This document shows positions 24,161 to 33,598 of a DNA stretch of 64,000 nt, one piece after another. The stretch covers positions 24,735 through 88,734 of the forward strand of contig CAWAOP010000054.1 of NCBI GenBank assembly GCA_963783505.1, given 5' to 3'. Numbering within the stretch: position 1 is the stretch's first letter; each line of letters starts with the position of its first letter. The notes under the pieces were generated by a model that saw only the letters and a program-made list of their open reading frames with translations, was not told where the DNA came from and did not search any database. Position numbers and translations under genes: made by a program. Origin of the DNA: BOG-224 sp963783505 (GTDB lineage Bacteria > Acidobacteriota > Terriglobia > Bryobacterales > Bryobacteraceae).

Positions 24161-24227
24161 ATCCTGTGGGCCGTGGAGTGGGCGTCCACGCCTGCCATGC
24201 CGGCTTTCTTGCCGGCATCGAGCGCCG
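24161..24227. repeat. Palindromic repeat family A, copy 2 (partial)
   Basis: This segment matches 1571-1637 with about five differences over 67 bases, including the intact 8-bp stem atgccggc/gccggcat. It then diverges, without the second stem and the far terminal repeat of copy 1. It lies in the 274-bp gap between the PHP gene and the FAH-family gene. The rest of that gap (23993-24160) shows no gene or obvious signal. Confidence 0.82.
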
Positions 24228-24266
24228 GGAGCGCGGCGCGAGCGTTGGTGGACGAGGCAGGCGGCC

Positions 24267-25112
24267 CTACTCTTCCGCCACTACCGGATTCACCAGCTCG
24301 CCCAGCCCTTCGATGCGCACCACGGCCACATCGCCCGGCTTGAGCCAGCGCGGCGGCTTGCGCGCGAACCCGACTCCTTGCGGCGTCCCGGTAGCGATGA
24401 TGTCTCCCGGCTCCAGCGTGAACACGCTCGAAAGGTGCGCGATGATCGCCGGAATGGGGAAGATCATGTCGCGCGTATTCGAGCTCTGCATGGTCTCGCC
24501 ATTCAACGTGAGCGAAATATCGAGAGCGTTCGGGTCCGGTATTTCATCCGCCGTGGTGATGGCCGGCCCGAATGGAGCGAACGTATCGAAGGTCTTGCCC
24601 ATGATCCACTGCGTGGTGGCCCGTTGAAAATCGCGCGCGCTCACGTCATTGAAGGGCGTATAGCCGAATATGTGGTCCCGCCAGTTCGCCTCGGCGATGT
24701 GGCGGCCGCCGCGGCCGATCACGACGGCCAATTCGGCCTCGTAGTCCGGCTGGGTGGAGTTCCTGGGCAGCACGATGGGCTGCTTGTGCGCGTTCACCGC
24801 CGTGGGAAATTTGGCGAAAACGGTGGGAACGGACGGAATGGGCGAGTTGGACTCGGCGGCGTGAGCCCGGTAGTTCAGCCCGATGCAGACGATCTTGGGA
24901 GGCCGCAGAATGGGCGCCAGCAGCCGGACGCTTTCAACGTCCACGCCTTCGGCGCCGTGGACGTATTTGCTCGCGCGGACCAGTCCCTCCTGCCCGGCGG
25001 CGATCAGCGAAACGATGCAATCGAAACCGGCTCCGCGGATGCCGACCACCCGGCCGTCGATCAAAGCGCCGGGCTCCGGCCGGCCGTCTTTTTCAAAAGT
25101 GACGAATTTCAA
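24267..25112 (-). CDS. Fumarylacetoacetate hydrolase (FAH)-family protein
   Basis: A 281-residue enzyme of the FAH superfamily, which hydrolyses or decarboxylates 2-keto acids in aromatic and sugar acid catabolism. The fingerprint is VCIGLNYRAHAAESN, then PTVFAKFPTAVN, DYEAELAVVIGRGGRHI, FGYTPFNDVSARDFQ, DTFAPFGPAI and the end of domain LEPGDIIATGTPQGVGF. The acidic triad in YEAELAVVIG binds the metal ion. The N-terminal strand KFVTFEKDGRPEPGALID is typical. It is a single gene, divergent from the TauE exporter. The exact reaction (for example ureidoglycolate lyase or 2-keto-3-deoxy acid cleavage) is not resolved. Confidence 0.92.
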   Translation of the reverse strand: MKFVTFEKDGRPEPGALIDGRVVGIRGAGFDCIVSLIAAGQEGLVRASKYVHGAEGVDVESVRLLAPILRPPKIVCIGLNYRAHAAESNSPIPSVPTVFAKFPTAVNAHKQPIVLPRNSTQPDYEAELAVVIGRGGRHIAEANWRDHIFGYTPFNDVSARDFQRATTQWIMGKTFDTFAPFGPAITTADEIPDPNALDISLTLNGETMQSSNTRDMIFPIPAIIAHLSSVFTLEPGDIIATGTPQGVGFARKPPRWLKPGDVAVVRIEGLGELVNPVVAEE

Positions 25113-25262
25113 CGCGATTCTCCGCTAACGAGTCTAGCGTATCGGCGCCCCCCTTGCGCCAGCCACGATGCGTGCCAATCGTGCCATATTATGGAACTAG
25201 TCGGAATTAACCGGCGGATTTCTCGGGTTTTTCGGGGTTTCGTAGCCTGTCCCCGAATTGTT

Positions 25263-26027
25263 ATGGATCTCACACGGGCCGCCGTGGCCTTTGTCGCTTC
25301 GTTTGTAGCAGCCGCTATCAACTCGGTAGCCGGCGGTGGGACGCTCGTCTCGTTCCCGGCGCTGATCTGGCTTGGCTTACCCTCCGTGGCCGCCAACGCC
25401 ACCAGCACGGTCGGAATCTGGCCCGGCACGGTGGGCAGCGCGTGGGGCTATAGGCGGCACCTGGCGGCGGCCGAACCGAGGTTCCGGGCTCTGATCATCC
25501 CCAGCCTTGTGGGAGGGTTGGCGGGAGCTATCCTGCTCAAGTTCACCCCACCCGCCATATTTGACCGGTTGGTGCCGTTCCTGATCCTATTTGCCACGCT
25601 TCTGTTCATGGCGCAGGAGCCGATACAGCGAAAACTGGGCACGGCGGAGGGGCCTCGCCATGAATCCAGGCGGTGGTTCGCCGGGGCGATGTTCTTTCAG
25701 TTCCTGGTCGGGCTTTACGGCGGCTATTTCGGGGCCGGCATCGGCATCCTGATGCTGGCGGCGCTGAGCATCATGGGGCTGCACGACATCCACGAAATGA
25801 ACAGCCTGAAGGTGGTGCTTGGCGGAAGCGTGAACGGAATCGCCGCGGTGTACTTCATCGTGGCCAAAATGGTCAACTGGCGTTACGCGGCCATCATGGC
25901 CGTCGCCGCAATCGCCGGCGGCTACGGCATGGCGGGCGTGGCCCGAAAGATCGGCCGGACGGCGGTTCGCCGAATCGTGATCGGCGTGGGCTTTGCCATG
26001 GCGGTTTCGCTGTTTATCAAGAAGTAA
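25263..26027 (+). CDS. TSUP / TauE-SafE family membrane exporter
   Basis: A 254-residue membrane protein of the sulfite exporter TauE/SafE family. It shows the repeated half-protein layout: SFVAAAINSVAGGGTLVSFP near the N-terminus and GLYGGYFGAGIGILMLAALS in the second half, plus the conserved N/P-rich loop (LPSVAANATSTVGIWPG). Members export sulfite, sulfonates or other organic anions. ATG at 25263 follows an acceptable spacing, and the frame extending upstream runs antisense to the FAH gene and is rejected. The C-terminus ends on a short basic tail (SLFIKK). Confidence 0.92.
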   Translation: MDLTRAAVAFVASFVAAAINSVAGGGTLVSFPALIWLGLPSVAANATSTVGIWPGTVGSAWGYRRHLAAAEPRFRALIIPSLVGGLAGAILLKFTPPAIFDRLVPFLILFATLLFMAQEPIQRKLGTAEGPRHESRRWFAGAMFFQFLVGLYGGYFGAGIGILMLAALSIMGLHDIHEMNSLKVVLGGSVNGIAAVYFIVAKMVNWRYAAIMAVAAIAGGYGMAGVARKIGRTAVRRIVIGVGFAMAVSLFIKK

Positions 26028-26090
26028 TGCGCCAAGGCTGGAAACACCGTCCACAACCCGATTCCACTCTGACGCGTATAATACTGCGTA

Positions 26091-28594
26091 ATGCCCCGTA
26101 TCAAGTTTGCTCTTCGCAGCTTGTCTAAGGCCCCGCTAGTCAGCCTCGCCGTGGTGGTCTCTCTCGGATTGGGAATTGGCGCGAATACCGCCATCTATTC
26201 GCTTCTGAACCAAGTCCTGCTCGCCTCGCTTCCGGTCCCGAGGCCCGCCGGACTGGCTCTATTTACCACTCCCGGCGCGCCCAAATCGGGCAGCGTCTCC
26301 ATGAACGAATCCGGCGGCGCGGATTACATCTTCAGCTACCGCGCTTTTCGCGAGTTCGAAAAGCGCCCTGAGGGCCTGACGGGTGCGGCGGCATTCCGCG
26401 ACGACGAGACCAACGTAAGCCTCGGCGGCCACACCGCCAGCGCGTCGATCCTGCTCGTCTCCGGCGGCTATTTCAGCGTGCTCGAAGTGCGTCCCGCCAT
26501 GGGACGAATCCTCACCGCCTCCGACGATCTCGAAGGCGGCGGCAACCCGGTCGTCGTGGCGTCCTTCTACTATTGGCGCGACAAGATGGGAGCGCGCGCC
26601 GACGCGCTGAACCAACCGGTCCGGATCAACGGCCGCATCTTCACAGTGGTTGGGGTAACGCCCGAAGGGTTCCGGGGCACGACCCTTGGCAAACAGCCGG
26701 ATCTTTTTCTTCCGCTCTCCTTGAAGACCGCGCTGGAGCCCGGCTGGAAAGGGCAGGAGAACTACAACGAGTACTGGCTCTACATGATCGGGCGGCTGAA
26801 GCAGGGTGTCTCGCTCCAGCAAGCCTCGGCGGCGCTGAATCCGACTTACGCGGCCCTGGTGGACGAACAACTCCAGTCCGCCACCGGCGCCGACGCGAAT
26901 TACGTACGCCACCTCCGCGAATCGCGTCTGGCGCTGGCCGACGGCCGCCAGGGTCACAGCTCGATCCGCGATGAAGGGAAGACGCCCCTGATCATTCTCA
27001 TGGTGACAACTGCGATGGTCCTGCTGATCGCCATGGCCAACGCAGCCAACCTGTTGCTGGCGCGCTCGGCCGAACGCCGAAAAGAGATCGCCATCCGCAC
27101 CGCGCTGGGCGCCGGGCGTGGCCAGATCATGGGGCAGTCTTTGACCGAGGCGATTCTGCTTGCGGCGGGCGGGGGAGTACTGGGATGGCGATGAGCGGAG
27201 CGACACTCAAGCTGCTCCTCTCCATGACTGGCGGGGCAAGGAGCGCCCGTCGATTTCCTCACGGCCCGGCTCGACTGGCCCATGCTTCTGTATTCCATCG
27301 GCCTTGCCGTGGCACGGGGCTCTTGTTCGGTTTATACCCCGCTTGGGACGCGGCGCGGCGCGCTCCCGCCGGGGCGTTGAATCAGGAGTCCGGGCACGCC
27401 TCGTCCGCCGTGGGACCCGCCCGGGTGCGGCGCGCCCTGGTGTGCGCACAGGTCGCCCTGGCCACTCTTCTGCTGATCCCGACGGGCCTCTTCTTGAAGA
27501 GCCTGGTGAACCTCATGCGCGTCAACGTCGGCATGAGGACGGATAACGTGGTCATGTGCACCTTTTCACCGGGGATGAACGGATCGAACCCGGAACAAAG
27601 CCGCCAGTTGTTCGAACGCGCCCACACGGCGCTTCTCGCCATTCCGGGCGTCACCGGGCTGGGCGAATCCACCGTTACCGCTTTAGGCGGCGACACATGG
27701 ATGAGCACCCTCACGGTGGAGGGCTTCCCCGGCGGTCCCGGTGTGGACACCAATTCGTACATGAATGAAATCGGCCCCGGCTACTTCAGCTCGCTCGGCA
27801 TCCCGCTGATGACCGGCAGGGATTTCGACGAGCGCGACAACGCCCCGGGGGCGAAGGTCGCCATCGTCAACGAGGAGTTTGTCAGATACTTCTTCGGAGG
27901 GGCCAGCCCCGTCGGCAAGCGATTCACTACCGGCACTGGCAAGGTGGTTCCAGATACCGAAATCATCGGTGTAGTCAGGAACAGTCACTACGCCGCGGTC
28001 CGCGAGAAGCAGCCCCGCGTCTACTACATTCCCTGGCGCCAGCAGAAGAGCACTGGTTCGCTGGACTTCTATCTGCGCTGCGGCGTGCCGCCGAAAAGCA
28101 TTGTCCCGCAGGTTCGCAAAACGATGGAGGCGCTCGATTCCACGCTTCCGGTGGAGAACCTCCGCACGCTTCGAGAGCAAGTTGAATTGAGCACCTGGGA
28201 CGACCGCATCCTGCTCCAGCTTGCCTCCGCCTTCGCAGCGCTGGCCACGGCGCTGGCGATGCTCGGATTGTACGGAGTGATGGCTCACAGCGTGGCTCGG
28301 CGAACGCGTGAGATCGGCATCCGCATGGCCTTGGGCGCGGCCCCGGGCCGGATCCGGACAATGGTGATGAAGGAACTGCTGCTCATCCTGGCGATCGGCG
28401 TCGTAATAGGGACGCCAGCCGCGCTCGCATTGACGCGCTTTGCCGAAAGCCAGCTCTTCGGCGTGAAACCCAACGACCCCGTGGTTGTGGCGGCGGCCCT
28501 CTGCGCGCTTGGCGTAGCCTCATTCGCAGCCGGCTATGTCCCCGCCCGCCGCGCCGCGCGCGTCGACCCTCTCGACGCCCTGCGATACGAGTAG
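26091..28594 (+). CDS. MacB/FtsX-type ABC transporter permease (several frameshifts)
   Basis: About 835 residues if read through. The first half shows the leader ALRSLSKAPLVSLAVVVSLGLGIGANTAIYSLLNQVLL, then the MacB periplasmic core and FtsX domain (LLARSAERRKEIAIRTALGAGRGQI). After breaks at about 27190, 27237 and 27309, the second half repeats the layout (TGLLFGLYPAWDAARR, IGIRMALGAAPGRIRTMVM, FAAGYVPARRAARVDPLDALRYE). This is the acidobacterial duplicated permease type. The three breaks fall within 130 bp and leave the flanks intact, so sequence error is likely. No ATP-binding subunit is adjacent. TATAAT at 26077-26082 lies nine bases before the ATG. Confidence 0.88.
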
Positions 28595-28816
28595 CTACGC
28601 CACAACCGGCGCGATGGGGATACCTGCGCGCCCCAACGCAGATTCCACATCCGCCGGCTGCAGCCGCGTGGCGTCATACTCGACTGTCAGGCTCTCCTGC
28701 GCGGGGGCAACATTTACTGCCTTGATGCCGTAGATCGCGTGAACGTCCGCCAGCCCGGCGTACATAGTCGCATCCAGCGGCCGCGCCAGACGGAACCGGA
28801 TTTCAACCGTGGTCAT
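28595..28816 (-). CDS. Small HMA-like protein without metal-binding cysteines
   Basis: A 73-residue protein with a ferredoxin-like beta-alpha-beta pattern: TTVEIRFRLARPL, a helix (YAGLADVHAIYGIKAVNV), SLTVEYDATRL, a helix (PADVESALGRAGI) and a final strand. The layout and length match heavy-metal-associated domains such as CopZ, but the usual CxxC at the first loop is missing, so copper binding is unlikely. It may be a protein-interaction or ligand-sensing module. It starts 158 bp beyond the UPF0182 stop on the same strand, with the inverted hairpin-array repeat between them. Confidence 0.65.
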   Translation of the reverse strand: MTTVEIRFRLARPLDATMYAGLADVHAIYGIKAVNVAPAQESLTVEYDATRLQPADVESALGRAGIPIAPVVA

Positions 28817-28854
28817 AGATCCTCAGAGTAACAGCCGGGGTTGCGGTCTTCGAA

Positions 28855-28960
28855 ACCGAAACGTCGAGATGACTCTCGACGCGGCAAGCCAAATGCTTGC
28901 GCCACCCAAGTGGCGCAGCCAGTCCTGGCTGCCGTCTCGGCAGTCGTGCCGAGATTCTTT
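28855..28960. repeat. Hairpin-array repeat family B, copy 1 (inverted relative to copy 2)
   Basis: A 106-bp element that, reverse-complemented, aligns end to end with 31861-31966. It contains five consecutive small stems: gtcgag/ctcgac, a caagc/gcttg stem, gcgccac/gtggcgc, cagccag/ctggctg and tctcggca/tgccgaga. Several loops and stems differ from copy 2 while pairing is kept. It lies directly downstream of the UPF0182 gene, in a 158-bp gap. Confidence 0.85.
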
Positions 28961-28974
28961 GATCCCCTTCCGCC

Positions 28975-31743
28975 CTACTGCTTGATCTCCTGCTCGATCG
29001 CTTCCAGTTCCTTGCCGGCTTCCGACCATTTTCCCTGCGACGCGAGGTCGCGGTAGCGCTTCCGCATGTGCTCGCGAATGCGCTGGACGCGTGGGTCGGC
29101 CGATGGAACCGCGGTTACCGGCGCTCCGCTTGCAGCGGCCGCGCCGACCGGCGAAGGCGCGGCCTTCGAGACCACCCCGCCCGTAAGCTGAGCCACCGCT
29201 TCGTCGTAGGAATCCGCGTAGATCAGCCGGTTGCCCGTAGCCAGCACGATCTTCTTCAATTGCGGCATGGAGCCTTCCGTGGCCTGTATATAGATCGGCT
29301 CGACGTACAGGAAGGTGTTCCCCACGGGGAGAACGAGAATCTGGCCGCGCAGCACGTGCGAACCCTGCTGATTCCACAGCGTCAGGTCCTTCGAGATGTT
29401 CTGCTCCTGATTGATGGAAGCCGAGATGTTCATCGGTCCCGGAATCAATTGCTGCTTGGAGAGCTGCAAGACGACAAGCTCGCCCAGGTGTTCGCCGTCG
29501 CATCGCGCCGCCATCAACCCGATGAGGTTATTCTTGCTGCGAGGAGTGAACGGAATCAGAACGAGGAACTCGGGCTTCTCCTCGCCGGGGATCGCCGCCA
29601 TTGCGTAAGTCGGCGTGACAGGCGTAGAGCCGCTTTCCTGGCCGCTGGCGTTCAGAGCCAAATCCCAAACATCTTCCTTGTTGTAAAAAGACTGCGGATC
29701 GAGCATGTGATACGTGCGGTAGATCTCCGCCTGCACGCGGAACAGAGTCTCCGGATAGCGGGCGTGGGCCCGCAGGTCGGGCGGCATTTCGGAAGCGGGA
29801 TGGAACAGGTCCGGGAACAAGTTCTGGTAGGCGTTGATGATCGGGTCGTCCGGCGCGAAGATGTACATGCGCGTTTCGCCGGTGTAAGCGTCCACTGTGG
29901 CTTTGACTGCGTTGCGGATGTAATTGATGGTTCCCAGGCCCTCCACGCTAATGGCGCGCGAATAGGGGTGCGCATCCGAGGTCGTATACCCATCGATCAT
30001 CCACACGAGCCGGCCCTCATTCGTGATGACGAGATAGGGATCGGAATCCCATGAGAGAAAACCCGCCAGCTCCTGAACGCGGTCAGTCACTTTTCGCCGG
30101 ATCATCATGCGGCTATTCGGGGTAAGGTACTCCGTCAGCATGATGTTGGGCTCGCCTTCGCGCATGGCGGCGGCGAACCGCATGAAGAAGGACGATATGG
30201 GAATGCCGCCCGTGCCCGAATAGCGCGTGTGCTTGTTCTCGGCGCCCGATGGGTAATCGAATTCCTCCTGCGCGGTGTTCACGAAAACAGGCTCGTGCGT
30301 CACTTCGCCGTAGTAAATCTCCGGGCGCGTCAGCTTGAGGCTGGGAGTCTTGATTACGGGAGGCGCGTCGTAGATGGTCAGGACGGGCAAGCCGTCTTCC
30401 GTCATTTTGCTTACTTCCGATAGAACCAGCCCGTAGCCGTGGGTGTAAATGAACGCCGGGTTGATCCAGTTGGCCCGGGCCTCGGAAAGCTGGCTGATAT
30501 CCAACTCGCGCGGGGCCAGCAGAACCTGCTTGTACTGCCCGTCGATGGTATACCGGTCGAGGTCGCTATCGTGGAACGTGTAATAGGTGCGCAATGCCTG
30601 GCGTTGCGTGATGGTGTCGTGGAACGGGCGGAAATCCCACAGCCTCACGTTATCGAACAGCGCCTTGTGCTGGTTTACGTCGATCGGAGCGTCCGGCTGC
30701 GCCTGAAACTCCACTTCGCGGACGCTTTTCTCGATGGCGAACGCGCTGCGCGTGGCGTGAATGTGCGTTTCGATGTACGGCCGCTGGAGCGAGATCTCAT
30801 TGGGCCGCACGTACAACGAGCTCACGGCGAGTGGTACGACCCACGAAATCAGCAGCGCCAGCGCCATGCTCGCAGCCAGTATCCACCGCCGCATCCAGAC
30901 AAAAGCCGCGGCCGCGATGCAGGCGAAAATCAAGAGCCATTGCAGCGGCAATCCGACGTTGAGATCCACCCAGTCGATGCCGACCAGGAACGAGCCGTGC
31001 TCGTTGTAGACCATCTCGTAGCGGCCCAGGAAGAACTGGCAGGCGAAGGCCGCCAGCAGGACGACGGCCGCGCCGCGAAGGAACTTCGACTCGAGCCCGC
31101 CCTGCAAGCGGAACATAGCGGCGTTGATCTCCGGCCTTCCGTGGCCATCCGGATCCTTGAATCGGAGCTGCCAGTCCACCGCGTCCGTCTTGAGTTGCCA
31201 GGCCCTCGCGGCAAGCCAGTACAAGAGGATCGAGCAGATGGCCAACGCCAGAACGTAACCGCGCAACATGCCATAAAACGGCAAATCAAATAGGTAAAAA
31301 GAAAGCGGCTTTCCAAAAACCGCGTCGTGCCAGGCGGTGGCCGTGGCCGGCAACCCTCGCGAGCCGGCGAATTTGACCACAGTCCATGTATCGATGGAAG
31401 CCGCGGCGATCATGTAGCCGATCAGCAGGAGGACGATTGCGGAGAGCTTCGCGTAGATGCGGTGCTCCCCAAGGCCGGTTCCCGCGAGTTTCAAAGCGCG
31501 CGCATGGGTGATCCATAACACCGCGAATGCCAGGAGCGTGGCTCCGGCCACGGGCGCGACGCTATAAAACAGGAGACTCAGCCACGTCCGGAATTGGCCG
31601 AGTTCCTTCCACCAGGCGATTTCAATAGCGTAGGAAGCGAGGTAGCGAAACCCGAACAGGAGTATGATCGCCGCGATAGCAATAGCGATCTTGGCCGCCA
31701 GCGAGGACCGCGGCCGCCCTGCGCCGATCTGATGAGGGGACAT
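28975..31743 (-). CDS. UPF0182-family large membrane protein
   Basis: A 922-residue protein. The N-terminal 300 residues contain about seven hydrophobic helices (IAIAIAAIILLFGFRYLAS, GATLLAFAVLWITHA and others). The remaining 600 form a large extracytoplasmic region with the UPF0182 motifs VRLWDFRPFHDTITQRQALR, YYTFHDSDLDRYTIDG, NPAFIYTHGYGLVLSEVS, IYYGEVTHEPVFVNT, EFDYPSG and YPETLFRVQAEIYRTYHM. Length is typical. Function is unknown in the family. A helical tail (residues 895-922, REHMRKRYRDLASQGKW) follows an Ala/Pro linker. The gene is flanked on both sides by inverted copies of repeat family B. Confidence 0.93.
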   Translation of the reverse strand: MSPHQIGAGRPRSSLAAKIAIAIAAIILLFGFRYLASYAIEIAWWKELGQFRTWLSLLFYSVAPVAGATLLAFAVLWITHARALKLAGTGLGEHRIYAKLSAIVLLLIGYMIAAASIDTWTVVKFAGSRGLPATATAWHDAVFGKPLSFYLFDLPFYGMLRGYVLALAICSILLYWLAARAWQLKTDAVDWQLRFKDPDGHGRPEINAAMFRLQGGLESKFLRGAAVVLLAAFACQFFLGRYEMVYNEHGSFLVGIDWVDLNVGLPLQWLLIFACIAAAAFVWMRRWILAASMALALLISWVVPLAVSSLYVRPNEISLQRPYIETHIHATRSAFAIEKSVREVEFQAQPDAPIDVNQHKALFDNVRLWDFRPFHDTITQRQALRTYYTFHDSDLDRYTIDGQYKQVLLAPRELDISQLSEARANWINPAFIYTHGYGLVLSEVSKMTEDGLPVLTIYDAPPVIKTPSLKLTRPEIYYGEVTHEPVFVNTAQEEFDYPSGAENKHTRYSGTGGIPISSFFMRFAAAMREGEPNIMLTEYLTPNSRMMIRRKVTDRVQELAGFLSWDSDPYLVITNEGRLVWMIDGYTTSDAHPYSRAISVEGLGTINYIRNAVKATVDAYTGETRMYIFAPDDPIINAYQNLFPDLFHPASEMPPDLRAHARYPETLFRVQAEIYRTYHMLDPQSFYNKEDVWDLALNASGQESGSTPVTPTYAMAAIPGEEKPEFLVLIPFTPRSKNNLIGLMAARCDGEHLGELVVLQLSKQQLIPGPMNISASINQEQNISKDLTLWNQQGSHVLRGQILVLPVGNTFLYVEPIYIQATEGSMPQLKKIVLATGNRLIYADSYDEAVAQLTGGVVSKAAPSPVGAAAASGAPVTAVPSADPRVQRIREHMRKRYRDLASQGKWSEAGKELEAIEQEIKQ

Positions 31744-31860
31744 GCCCCAAGTGTAGCGCCTTGTAGCAACGAGAGATCAATAACATACAGGCCCGCACCG
31801 TGGCGCACGCTCCGCGCAATGCGACTTCAGTTACAGGTTTTCTCCTCCGGTATTGAATTC

Positions 31861-31966
31861 AAGAATCTCGGCACGAATGCCGAGACGGCAGCCAGGACTG
31901 GCCGCGCCACGGAGCGTGGCGCGGGCCTCCGGCCTGCCGCGTCGAGATTCTTCTCGACGTTTCGGT
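31861..31966. repeat. Hairpin-array repeat family B, copy 2
   Basis: A 106-bp element with five consecutive stems: tctcggca/tgccgaga (31866-31873 with 31878-31885, loop cgaa), cagccag/ctggccg, gcgccacg/cgtggcgc, gggcc/ggcct and gtcgag/ctcgac. It is the inverted homologue of 28855-28960. It occupies the 243-bp gap between UPF0182 and citrate synthase, just beyond the gltA stop. Nothing else is evident in that gap. Confidence 0.85.
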
Positions 31967-31986
31967 CTCGAATCTTGCCGTTCGCC

Positions 31987-33298
31987 TTACGCCGCGCTCA
32001 TGGCGGGCTTGCCGCGTTCTTCAATGGGCACGTAATCGCGCTGGTCGCGCCCAATATAAACCTGGCGCGGGCGGGCGATCTTCTGCTCGGAGTCGGTGAT
32101 CATCTCCTGCCATTGCGCCAGCCAGCCGACAGTGCGCGGTATGCCGAATAGCACGGTGAACTGCTCCGGCGTGAATCCCATGGCCTGATAGATGATGCCC
32201 GAATAGAAGTCCACGTTCGGATACAGTTTGCGCTTGATGAAGTACTCGTCGGAAAGCGCGATCTTTTCGAGTTCGATGGCGATATCGATTTTCGGATTGC
32301 GGCCGGTCACCTCGAACACTTCCTCAGCCACCCGCTTGATGATGCGCGCGCGAGGATCGTAGTTCTTATACACGCGGTGGCCGAAGCCCATCAGCTTGCG
32401 CTTGCCTTCTTTCACGTGCGCCACGAAGCCCGGGATGTTGTCCTTCGATCCGATCTCCTCCAGCATGCGCAGCACTTCTTCGTTGGCCCCGCCATGCAGT
32501 GGGCCCCAAAGGGCCCCGATGGCCGCGGTGGTCGCGGCGTAGGGATCGGCCTGCGAGCTGCCCACCACGCGCATGGTGCTGGTGCTGCAATTCTGTTCGT
32601 GATCGGCGTGCAGGATGAAGCAGCACTTCAAGAGCGCGGGCCAGGGTAGCATTAGCTACATATTTCGGTTCCAGGCGCCGCCAAAGCATGTTCATGTAAT
32701 TGCGCGTGTAGCCGAGCTCGGGATCGGGGTAGACATAAGGCAGGCCCAGCCGATGCCGATAAGCATAGGCGGCCAGGGTGGGCATCTTGGCGATCAGCCG
32801 CACGATCTGGCGGCGGCGCACCGCCGCATCGCCGATGTTCCGCGACTCCGGATAGAAGGTCGAAAGCGCGGCCACCATCGTCATCAGCGCGCCCATCGGA
32901 TGGGCATCGTAATGGAAGGCCTCCAGCAGCTTCTTCATGTTTTCCGGAATCAGCAGGTGCTTCTCGATCTCGCGGTTCCAGGCGGCCAATTCAGTCTCGG
33001 TGGGAAGCTCCCCGTTCAAGAGAAGGAACGCGACTTCGAGGAACGTGCAGTTTTCGGCAAGCTGCTCGATCGGGTAGCCCCGGTATCGCAGGATGCCGCT
33101 ATCGCCATCCAGATAGGTGACCGCACTCTTGCACGACGACGTGTTCATGAACGCCGGGTCGTACGTCATCAGCCCGAAATCGCTAGGGCCGGTCTTAATC
33201 TGCCGCAGGTCCACGGCGCGGATCGTGCCGTCCTGAATGGGTACGGTATACGTTTGTTGGGTGCGATTATCGGTGATGGTAAGGGTTTGGTCGCCCAT
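31987..33298 (-). CDS. gltA: Citrate synthase (single frameshift)
   Basis: Condenses acetyl-CoA and oxaloacetate at the entry to the TCA cycle. It reads as a dimer/hexamer-type bacterial enzyme of about 437 residues. The N-terminal half (33298 to about 32630) includes LTITDNRTQQTYTVPI, YLDGDSGILRYRGYPIEQLA and AHPMGALMTMVAALSTFYP. The second frame carries FILHADHEQNCSTSTMR, GALWGPLHGGANEEVLRMLE, MGFGHRVYKNYDPRA and the C-terminal domain. Removing one base at about 32630 joins the two (ALEVL to FILHADHEQ). Catalytic His and Asp regions are present. GGAGGAA precedes the ATG at 33298. The frameshift is most likely a sequence error in an essential gene. Confidence 0.92.
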
Positions 33299-33598
33299 CT
33301 GCAAGGTTCCTCCTAGGTATTGCGCTGTTTGGGGATGCCCGGTGACGAGCAAGCTGGGCTCCAAACTTTCTTGTGGAATTTCTCAACGATTCGCCCCCAA
33401 AGCGCCTTTTTTTAGCATACATTACAAGTGGTTGAGGGGAATTTGACCCATGCCTGTGTGCAGTTTGGCGCTTGTCTTGGTGCGCGAGTCCGAACGGACG
33501 CTTTTGAACCCGGCGTGACAAAATGGCAACAGGCGCGTCAGTAGGGTTAGACAGGTGGAGAGGCAGGCATCGGAAGGACCGCTGAGATAGCAGGGTTT

